From: Halichondria panicea | Taxonomy: Eukaryota > Porifera > Demospongiae > Suberitida > Halichondriidae | Assembly (NCBI RefSeq): GCF_963675165.1 | Contig: NC_087389.1 | Span: 2,142,001-2,206,000, forward strand | Length of the DNA stretch: 64,000 bases | Direction: 5' to 3' | Notes under the pieces: model-generated | The model's input: only the letters and a program-made list of their open reading frames with translations | Databases searched by the model: none | What the model was told of the DNA's origin: nothing | Program-made: the position numbers and the translations under genes | Part shown: positions 1-10,900 of the stretch, in pieces | How the letters are laid out: each line of letters starts with the position of its first letter | How positions within the stretch are numbered: position 1 is the stretch's first letter

Positions 1-1050
1 CAATAATTATACACATCATGCTATATAGGCCCATCACCTCATGAGTGCACTGACAGGAGGGGGTGATGAAGACAGCCACTCCATTTAATTGTCAGCAACC
101 AGAGCTGTAGAGATCGATCAGTCACACCACCTGAATAAAATATAAACGTACTTATTATGCACTGATAATAACAAAAACACGTACATAGTGTTTTTATGAC
201 TGCAAGCTTCTTTATTAAAATGATTATATGCAGTGGTTAGCAAAACTCATCGAGCATTGATAAACACGTGTAATTGCCAGTATAGTATTTCGATTAGTTT
301 GCAGCTGGTTAGTGCATGTATCCTGACTGCCTGTGAGCGTAATCGGGGAGCATGCAGACGAGTCCCACGACGACAGGGGAGCAGACCAGGTGAGGAAGAA
401 AGTGGCATGGACAACAGTGGGATCATCTTTGTCCAAACACAGACCTAGAACGTTCCTCCAGCAGGGGGGAACCTGGGGGGAAGGAGTCGCTGCGCTTTTA
501 ATATGCATGTCATTAATTTTGAAAAATACTTGAGGAAAATAGTATCATAGTAGTAAAGCAACAGGCTCGATGCTGTCTGCTAACAGTGCTACCAAAGCCT
601 ATCTATAGCAACACTTGGAAGATGCATTACTGTGTCACCTAACCTACTCAAGTCATGCATACAGGTGAGCAAACGTGGTGGCTGTACTACCATAATTATA
701 GCACTATACTTTTGAGAAGCAACATTTCCCGGATTTGACAGAACCTTGAAGTCATGCTGCTCTAAAATCAATGGTATTGTAAACACTCCTATACTGTATA
801 TATCTATATGGGTATAATTTTATACGTGTGGTAAATTAAACCTCTATCCTCGAAACGTTATTTGGAGCAACCTGCGAAATATTTGTTTCTCGAAAATAAA
901 GCGCTGTACGCTATGTACACATTGGGGAGCACATTCACCTAGCTCTTTCTGGGTACAAACACAAGTAGAGAGATTGCAGCTGTATACAGTTATTGATGTT
1001 GCACAGTTCTACTGCTTGTCTTCTGCGGATGGTCCCAGAGTACCTATATA
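1..1050 (-). pseudogene. Decayed partial copy of ATRIP (3' exons)
   Basis: Three blocks match exons of the intact ATRIP gene further right, in the same order and strand. Block 37-132 matches exon 7 (12649-12732), block 303-465 matches exon 6 (14491-14728), and block 940-1045 matches exon 3 (15523-15630). The copy is broken. The exon-7 block has an in-frame TGA right after its first two Val codons and a small insertion (ATCGATC against ATC). The exon-6 block keeps the stretch LCLDKDDPTVV but has lost about 60-70 bp internally. Equivalents of exons 4 and 5 are not recognisable. It is best read as a tandem duplicate lying downstream of ATRIP that has lost function; any further exons lie left of the window. 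Confidence 0.8.
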
Positions 1051-1909
1051 AAAATTGAAAAATACAACAAGCATCCTAAACACGTCACGACAATACACAC
1101 ATCAACACTATAGGTATTAAGTCACATGATTGACTTCATAGTACTAGAAACTAATTATACGAGCGGTTAATCACTTTTGTAATGTGCAATTAATTATTTG
1201 AGGCCTGTACAATCTCGTTGAAGTCCCGGCGTTTAATCGAGGAAACAAGTTAATTACACAAATAAATATCGCGTTAACGTTTTTGGAGCCTTTTAATTGA
1301 CCAAAACGCATAATTTTATGTTCGCATATATTTCTAGCACTATACGGTATGGCTCTCCCCCTGGATTTGTTTGGTGTGCTTTCCCAGGCTAATCATAACA
1401 ATGATTACATTGTGAAAGCTTTAGTTTGTACAATCGTCATACTGACCCGTATACCGGGCTTCACACGTAAGACCCTTTCGATTACAGCTCTTTCGATTAC
1501 GACTTGCTAGTTATTGCATATAAGTCGCAAATGAAAGACTCGCAAGGAGAGAGAATGCAAAACGCAATCAGGCTTGTATAGTGTCCTTTGCAATTGATAA
1601 ACTATGCATTCAAAACCAGATACACAATGTATAATTATATGGCGACATTATTGTGCACCAAATTGTTTGGGACTAAACTTTTTTATTGCCGCATAATATT
1701 ATACATTTAATTGTACTGCCTGGCACACCTAAACCATACCTTGCATGTAGGCTTGACGCGTTATAATAATAGTCATTACAACGCACTGTAATTATTGACA
1801 CTGCTGAATCTGTCTTAAGTACAAATAAGTCATAGAGATCTACTATAAATAATACAAATGATATAATGCATGAGACTTGCATCAAACAATATAATGTAAG
1901 AGCATCCAT
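1051..1909. other. Spacer between ATRIP stop and the ATRIP pseudogene
   Basis: No coding exon, RNA gene or clear inverted-repeat element could be supported here. The stretch is AT-rich. It holds a TACGGTATGG string near 1350 that may be a worn end of one of the TACCGTA-type elements, but no partner end was found. It should contain the ATRIP 3' UTR next to position 1910. Confidence 0.4.
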
Positions 1910-4900
1910 TCAGTCAGTTTGGATGTCCATTTTGTCTATCTCTTCACTATCATCCAAATCTTCAGCACACTCCAGCAGATCAGTCACCATGGCAACTGCA
2001 GGGGAAGAATTATACTATCGATTAAAGAGGAGAGGGATTGGAAACGGAAGTAACCTCGAATTATATTCGCGTTACGCCGGGGTTAATCGAGGCTATGCAT
2101 GTATCAACGTTGAGTAATCTAGGCAATATTCTACTACTAAAACTAGCACCTCCAACTGACATTGAGACCATAATTATGGGACACGTACAGTACACTGATG
2201 AGATGCACAGTCTTAGCTATATTAGAAGCATTTTAGGTACATACATACGTGACAAAAGAATGTTTTGTACCTGCTATCTTCACAAAAATTAAAAATGTAT
2301 TTTTTTCAAACGATGTTTATAATCTATTATCATGAAAATTATGTTTTAGGGGGTCTGAATGTCTTGCAGTGGGCATAATTCATGAAATAATTATTCTTTC
2401 CCGCATGTTGCACAACCGTAACGCGGATTAACATCAAAAGCTTTTTGTGCCATGCTGCAAATTCATTTTTTTTGTCACGTGACGCTACTTCCGTTTCCAA
2501 TCCCTCTCCTCTTTACTCTATGCACAAGTGGCTTACAAGGATGAATGGAAAGTTGGCACAATTCAACAACCAGTGTTGTACTAACCGCATGCATATGCAT
2601 GTGACATGAATGTATTACCTATTGAAGCATACTTTATAACTCAAGGAATACATATACATGTAGACCAGTGTGCTAGGCATTATACAAATCACCATGACAA
2701 CCAAAAAAGTTATAATTATAATTATAATAATTATATGTAGTAGGCTAATAATTATGGCAAATGTGTAATAATTGAAAGGATCATAAGATGATTACAGCCA
2801 AACCAAAGTACTCCCAATAATTTGGCATGATATTGTGTTATCAGTAATAATAATGCTGTCCAGAGAAGCCGTGCAGTTTGCGTGTGTTTGTGTATTTACA
2901 CAAACAGGAGACCAATAGATAATATCAAGGGCGTATAAAAGAAGAGAGGGCATGCAACTTCTATATGAGCAGAGTTCAAACGTGGGCGGATGAATGTGCA
3001 TGACTGTGCATGAAATGCTTAGAAATTTCTATTTTTAGCACTTCATGCAAATGCACACATTCCTCCGCCCACGTTTGAACTCTGCTAGCTATGTGTACTG
3101 ATAGTGGAGTTGCATGCCCTCTCTTCTTTTATACGCCCTTGATAATATTACATACAGTATTTAAGCAGGCAAAGTAGGACATGCAGTCACCACGCAATGT
3201 TGAGAAGTTTGGAAAGGGTGACCTGATTACACATGGACTTACCTTCTCTGAGTGGTGTGGGGTGGGTGGCTAGCAACCAATGGAGAGAGGACATAACTGA
3301 GTTGTAAGTGTGATCACACTCGTACAGGTGGCTGTCAAAGTAATTATCGTGGATACTGATCTTGTGTAGCAGAGATATCACCTCCAGTACCACAGTCAGT
3401 CTGTGGAGACGCAACGTGAATATGAATCAATGGGTAGAGCATTACTTCACACTTTGTGCTGGTAAAATTATGCTGCCAGCTAGACAAGAACATATCGTAA
3501 AACAACAATACTGTTAATACTGGTACAGGTAAAAGGTTTCCTGTCACAATGCACCTGACTAAATATGCCTCGGTTGCACACATGCGCAGCGAGGTAAACG
3601 GTAGTGTGTGTGTGTGTGTGGCTCGACAGTTACAATTGCAGTACAAGTAAGAGCTTCTATAGCAAGGTTTTATTGGCTTTGATTTGTAGATTTGCAAAAT
3701 AAAGCTTCGTTCTTAAGTTATGGCTAATTTTACTTACTTTGACGGCCAGCCATTGCAGTCTCTTCAAACTCGTGCATAGCAAATCTGTTAGTTTTCTACT
3801 TAGTACGTAGCTAGCTCTGCACTAGAGCGCTAGCTATTGGTGGCTGCAAAGCTGCACTGTTTCATTAGAGCAGTCATTAATATTGAACTTTAAGCATCCT
3901 TTTTTAAAACAGTAATTGATCATGATCGATCATTTCCCACTCTTTTACACCGTTCCTGCCCAGAGCCAGAGTGCGTGCATACAGGGTTTTGCACAGTCTT
4001 TGCAAAAGCATTCCATATCCACGCTCAACCCTCAACGCTTTTTGTTGATGTTGCAAAGGTTCTGCAAAACCCTTTAATAGCATATCCAGTTAGCTTCATT
4101 CCACAGAGGCATCAGCAGCACCAGCGATGCTTTTTCAAACTATGAAAATCAGGGCCTAATTTAAGAATTGACATCGTTATTTGTGGTAACCGTAGATACG
4201 TTGGAATTTCTATAAAGGATTCTCTAAGTACTTTATTTACAAAAGACAGACAATGTGGCTGCTCCTAAGTGTCCTTTATTCGCAGGCTAGGCTCCACTGT
4301 ACTTAACTTGCAATAAAAAATTAATGGTAATTCGTTTAGCACTATGGAATGAAGGGTGGTTTCGTGACTTACTCTTGCCGAGTCCACTGACTGGTATCCT
4401 GGACATTGTCCAAAAGGTTGCTCAGTAAAGACACAAAGGTCTTGAGCAGCTGCAGTGGGAAAGATGACACAACACACCACAATGAATGCATATTCATTGT
4501 TGTTTAATCTAATCTATGTACACTGTACAATAGTACACAAGAATGTACGTATTCTCAAAATGTCTTGTAATACTACAACTTATTTCTTAGACAAGAAAAT
4601 TCATGAATTATAGTAGTTTTCAGGAAAGTTCAGGAACTGTCAGAACTTTAGTTTTACTATAGCAGTGACGTCATAATTGCACAGCATTGTAATTATAGCA
4701 CGTATATATACAGTAGACAAAAACCGTGAGATAGAACTGTACTGTTTATAATTCCAAGAAAAATGGCAGAAAGACAAGACCCAGAGGAGGTACACTATAA
4801 GAGTTTGTCTATTACTCTATGATTTATGGTGTCACACTCTAGAGCTTCATGACAGCAAAGTTCCATTGTGCTGGCTGTGGAAACGGTTGGATCAGTATAA

Positions 4901-7900
4901 GATCACTGGGCTTACCAGAGAAATGTGAAAATTGTAACAAAAAAGGCTGTCGACCAAATGAGCACAGGAATGCCACCCGTACTGAGCAACTTCAGGGGAA
5001 GAAGGTGAGCCTGACAAACTGAGTATAATGCCTGCACAATTAATAGGTTTTCAAATCATAGTCACACTCCGAGAATTTTTTAGATCAGTATTCTCATGGC
5101 TTTTAGAGCAATTACCAAACTAAACATAATTATACTACAAATCTAGATGATCATGGTGGCTAAATACAAGTGTGATATGTGTGGAGAGAAGTGGAAGAGC
5201 ATCAATTCTTCAGGGAGCCCCAAGAAATGTGTGGCGTGTAAGAAGCAAGGACTACACAACACTGTCAAACCTTACAAGTACCGCAAAGCCAAACCCGAGG
5301 TAGGTGCTAGGGTTTATAAAGAGAAAATAAGCCCTTTGTGCTACTGACATGACTATTAACATAGCGATTATCACAGCGATGTAGGCTTATGGGCTAGCAT
5401 GTAATAACAGCAAGGCATGTAAACATTTCACTCTGACTCGTTTGTCAATTACAGGAGCTGAAGCCAAAAAGAAAATTTGGATTCTTCACCTGTAAAGATT
5501 GTGGGAATGAGTGGCAAAGTGCCTACACATGGGTGGGGAAATATCAAGAATGCAGGAGATGCAACAGCCAAGTCCATGCCCATGCCATTCAGCCGTTGAA
5601 GCGCGGGTCTGGTGGCGGCTTCCAGAAACCACACGACCAGGCTCGCTGTGAGAAGTGCAAGGAGCTGGGGTACAATTGTCGATCGTACATGGCTGGTGGG
5701 GACGTCCAGGAGGTGGATTTTGAGGAGGGCAAAAGCATCATCTCTGTGGCCAGTAGCACTAGCACAGACGTCACTGAGGATCATAGGGGTGACATTACTC
5801 CAACAGTCAGCGATGATGAGGACCAAGTGGCAGATTATCTTGAAAAGAAGCTTAAGAACTTTCATATCTAACACATGCATTGTGTTCTGTTTGCAATGTA
5901 TTGCAAACAGAAGTACATGTACATGCTCATATATGGACTATAATTTCTAGTATATATATGTACCAGTAATTGTGCTAAAACATGTAGTTTGTTGCTGAGC
6001 AACATAAGTAAAGCCAAAGGAATGGGGTGGGCAGTGTCAGTGGGGTGGGTCAATTGAAAGGTATTACCCAATAATTAGCCTCGAGACCAGGCCGAATAAA
6101 ACACAACCTGGTCTCTATTGCATGGGTGATAGTGCACATGCGCAAACCGAGTCCCCTAGAATCTGGATAACTACAGTAAACCTTTGTAAAATTATACCGT
6201 AAACTAGTTTGTTTACTAGTATTAATTTTAACAAATACTTGTCTCCTGTGAAGCTGTGGCTTATGCTCTCTATTGCGTTGTCGAGAAGGCTTGCTAGCTA
6301 GCTGTGACCCTCTATGGTGTTGTCGAGAAGGCTTGCACACTAATCTGAAGCCAGAAGAAGCTCTCATTTGTACAGAAACTATGCAAGTTCACGACCATCC
6401 AACCATCATAGAGGTAGATGAGAGCCTCTTCTGGTTTCAGACTAGTGTGCAAGCCTTCTCGACAACACCATATAGAGGGCCATAGCTAGCTAGCTAGGAT
6501 ATAAAGCTTCATATAACATAGTAGACAGTACATGGGCCACGCCTATGATTAATTACACATGCAATAGATACCAGGCCGTATTTTAATCGGCCTGGATTGG
6601 AGGCCACCCAACAATAAGACAGAATGGCACTCTATTAACACATTTTTTGTGTGACCACAAGATAAACAAATTACCAAATTAATGGGCACTCTTATAACAA
6701 CAACACCTCTTAATTACACAGACCGCTAGCTCACTGACATTTGACGACCACTCTCTGGGACAAAAACCCTAGATGCATTTGAACAACCGCGTGTAAGAAG
6801 CAAGGACTACACAACACCATCAAACCTTACAAGTACCGCAAAGCCAAACCCGAGGTAGGTGCTAGGGCTTATAAAGAGGCTTTGGTGCTACTGACATGAC
6901 TATTGTAGGGCTGTCCCAATTATTCAAAAAAATTTGCCTACCGTAGAAACTGGATTATTAGCGCTTACTCGATTATAAGCGTATCTTTATTTTAAGCGCA
7001 TGCTCAACTGCAGGCTTTTTATACTCGAATTGAAGCGCTTTTCCAATTATGCGAAGGTTATTAGAATTAATTCAGCTAATTTTGTTTATCTATGAGCTAG
7101 TTAGCTTGTACAGTGCATGATGGCTATATAGCTGGTGATATCCATCTGTAAGGACTCTCTGGGCATGCTGTTACCTTGTCTGATCATGCTGAGAGAATGT
7201 GAGACATGGATGAGGTCCTTTTATTCCAAGTTCCTGGTCAATATGAATGTTTTTATAATATGAATTTAAATGAACTGTAAAATGAACTGTAATATAATAG
7301 TATAATATAGATCCAGTTAGGGTTGCCTGCTTGCCTTGCTTGCTCGCTTTCTAGCCAGCTAGCGAGTCAGCTCTCATCACAAAGACATCCGGTTGCTGGG
7401 TGGGGCTCGAAATAACTGCATTATAGGTGCATTCTCGAATATAAGCGTATAGAGCTCTGCTATTGACCCTAAAAGCGCATGCGCTAATAATCCAGTTTCT
7501 ACGGTATTATTCTTATTATAATTTCTCTTCCTGATAATTCTCCATTATTATCATTGAAAAGCCAACATGAACATGAACCATAAATAGATCTTAGTCTGGG
7601 GGCCAGACCTAATAGCTCGGGGCAAAATCGAGAGAGCTAGGATTAGCTATTTAGATTGAGCTCTTCTCTCTTTCCCCTCCCCCCTCTGAGAAAAGGTCAG
7701 CGATGATGAGGACCAAGTGGCAGACTACCGTATAGCGGGTAATTTTCAGGGGACAAAATATTCGTGGTTCAGCAATATTGAGACATTATTTTCGTGGGTA
7801 ATATTTTCGTGGTTGCTGCTTGCACTTACAGGTAAAGGTAGGCAAGGTCGCTTCATCTGTGGGTAAAATATTCGTGGTCAGACCTTCAACCACGAAAACC

Positions 7901-10900
7901 ACGAATATTTTGCCCCACGAAAATTACCCGCTATACGGTATCTTGAAAAGAAGCTTAAGAACTGTCATATCTAACATTGCAAACAGAAGTACATGACTGT
8001 ACATGGACTACAATTCATAGTATAATAATTATTATGTGCGATAATTGTGCTAAAACATGTACATGTAGTCTGTTGCTGAGCAACATAAATTAAGCAAAAG
8101 AATTAATATTAGGCCAAAGGAATGGGGTGGGCAGGTGTCAGTGGGGTGGGTCAATAGTATTATCCCCAATTTTTTGCATTCCTTTCCATGTACACATCGC
8201 TCGTTTTATAGGACACCTAGTTTGAAACTATACTTGTGGTCAGCTGTGGCATGTAGGCCTTGCCCAATTATGCTGGCATAATTTTGAGGTGCGGTGGAGC
8301 ATTAAGCATCAAGATATGGAAATTAGCCTTCTGTGGCTAGGGTATAAATTTTGATACACTAGCTGGCTTGCTGCACTGGATTGGTTTTACCAGGAGTGCA
8401 TGAATATATAACCATAATAATAATATATAACAGTTAAAACATAATTATATTAATAATCATAATAATCATGCACTCCTGGTTTTACATAGGATTGGCAGTG
8501 GGTTTGCCCGTGTTTAGCAATATTTCACATATTTTGACTCACGTTCAAACTGTTCTATCTCTGCAGGGAAGGCCTTCTCAAGAAACTGGCTAAACAAATT
8601 ATTGTTGATAATTTTTTATTGAGACTAATTAAAGTAAAAATTAGGTACAATGCATGAGACTTGGAGACTAGACTGATAGGCAAAATTTTGAGCATAATTG
8701 GGCAAGCCCCCCCCCCCCCCAATCTCAGTCAAAAACCAACAACACATTTTTGTGACCACAAGAAAAACATACCAAACACATCTCAATTACACAGATAACG
8801 TAGGAGCACCGTAACGAGTCTTCTTAGATAGGAACGTGAAACAAGTGCCTTGCGTACATTTCTGCTGCTGTAATGTATCAAGAGAAGCTGGATCGTATGA
8901 AGGCTGTCATTATAGATAAAGGAAACACACTTAAGCACCTTGACTGCTTTGTACTGGACAATTCCATAAGAGAGAGCACTGTAGGCCAATTGCGCGGTCA
9001 CACCATCGATAACAAATGGAAAATCTACAATGAAGTGAAGAAATGCGGCTTTAAGAACATCATAGTCGCAGCTTTCTCGCATATGACACGAGTTGATGAC
9101 ACTTTCATCAAAGAGCTGATGGAAAATGGTGAAGATCCGAGTACACTCTATGCATTTTCTGAAGTCACAGCAGGCATTTCGAAAGGAGTGATCGACAGAG
9201 AAACCATTCCAGTTGGTCTGGTTAGGATGAAAGAATATGGGCTAATAAACCCAATCATTGAGTTCGATCTTGCCGACAAATCTGTGGATTGGGAGTTCTG
9301 TTCAGTGCAAGATATTTGTGAGCTGATCATGAAATGGATGGATTGGTCTCGTACTAACCTTTCAAAAGATTCCAAAACGTTCGTCAACTTCAGGGATTTT
9401 CCGATGGCAATGACTCAAGTGCCAGAACGTGTACTCGCTGCAGTTGACTACTTTGCATCTCTGCCACAGGAGAAACGATTGCTGGGTATCATTTTCGAGG
9501 AACCTACTGGAAACTACTTACCAAAAGAAGTTGGGGTATGGACGACAGTTGTGCGCGAAGTAATGAATGACAGAAAGTGGAGTGACGGGAATTTGCTGGT
9601 TCACGTGCACAAAAAGTGGGGACTGGCTGAGGCTGTACAACTGGAGTGCTTATGCAGTGGAGCTAATGGTATTTGGGCCAGTCTAGCTGAAGAGGGAGCA
9701 GCCATGGGCCACGCTTGCTCATCTATCACTCTGATGAATCTAATTCGAATGGGGAACAAGAAAGTACTTGAGCTATATAACTGCACCCATCTGCGAAAAG
9801 CTGCAATAACTGTTACTAATATCACTACCGGTGATGACCCTCACTCCAAGCAGGTGGTGTACGGGGAGAGAGCTTTAGATATTAGTTTTGATTTTGGTGG
9901 TATTGCTGGGGGCCGTGTGGGAAAAGGTGAATTCGATATTGCAGAATTCTTTGGTGAGAAGCCACCGGTTAGGATCAGCACACTTGCTTCAACTGCCATG
10001 ATTATCACTCGGCTCAAAGATCTGTTTGGAAGCAATCCACAATTCAACCAGCAGATAGCTGAAAAGATGAAAGAAGTTATGCAGGAAGATCTCCATAGCA
10101 ACAGAAAGGAAGAGTACATGAGTGAAGCAGGCCTGGGTGTGTTGTTTGATCGATCTGGAGGGAAACTAACGAAGAAGATGGGAGATGTAATTGCTAACAT
10201 GGAAGCCGGAACAGATCTTGAGAAACGCCTGGTTGCGGAAGTTAAAGAGAGGTGGGACACATGGGATCTTCAAGACGAGATACAGGGGGATGATGCTCTG
10301 CAGTTTGACTCGTTCTACAATGGCTTCATGGCACCCTACTTTGGTTGTTTCAAATGCGACGATACTAGGGCAGGACTAAAGGCAATGGACATGGATAATG
10401 ATGGGTTTATCGATTGGAACGAATTCCTTGTCTATCTGAAGTGGGCTATTCACGAATATGACATCAAAACTGCTGATGAGCTGTTGTCGATCACATTTCG
10501 TAAAGGACTCATTCCTGCTATGCGTGACGAACTACGTCAGTCTTAAAATAAGTTTTTATACAGGATGTCTCTGTACGTGATGACAACTGACTCGTAAGCT
10601 AGCTAGAAAGTGAGCAAGTAGGCAACTAGCTGGATCTATTATATGTTACAGTTCATTTTATATTAAATTCATAATTTATTATCAAAACATTCATATTGAC
10701 CAGGACTGTGCAAAACCCTGTATGCACGCACTCTGGCTCTGGGCAGGAACAGTGTAAAGAGTGGGAAATGATCGATTATAATCATTACTGTTTTAAAAAG
10801 GATGCTTATCAATATTAATAGCTGCTCTAATGAAACAGTGCAGCTTTGCAGCTGTTTCCTCACTCTTGCAGCCACCAATAGCTAGCGCTCCTAGCTACTA

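Larger units (their letters stand above)
6790..8170 (+). pseudogene. Decayed partial copy of the ZAR1-like gene, split by elements
   Basis: 6790-6853 repeats the end of ZAR1-like exon 3 with its donor (CCGAGGTAGGTGCTAGGG). 7696-7725 plus 7941-7971 repeats the end of exon 4, through TCTAA. About 7972-8160 repeats the 3' flank, including GTTGCTGAGCAACATAA and GGAATGGGGTGGGCAG. The 5' exons and most of exon 4 are absent. Two inverted-repeat elements (6939-7506 and 7726-7940) and part of a third interrupt it. No functional protein could come from it. Confidence 0.85.

Noticed and set aside
1673..2292. Overlapping short frames on both strands near the ATRIP last exon
   Set aside because: They are shadows of the real exon (1910-1995) and of the 2019-2516 element; no family match or codon bias.
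4081..4240. Candidate for the missing ATRIP exon 9 (frame with SLVLLMPLWNEA)
   Set aside because: The acceptor looks usable, but no donor gives the needed phase and the sequence does not clearly match the family, so the exon is left unresolved.
5449..5950. Long frames antisense and in other frames of ZAR1-like exon 4
   Set aside because: The frame with the conserved CxxC pattern and matching splice phases explains the region; the others show no domain.
8873..10546. Plain HMG-CoA lyase call
   Set aside because: The HxH strand lacks the following Asp, the protein is much longer, and it carries an EF-hand; only superfamily membership is safe.
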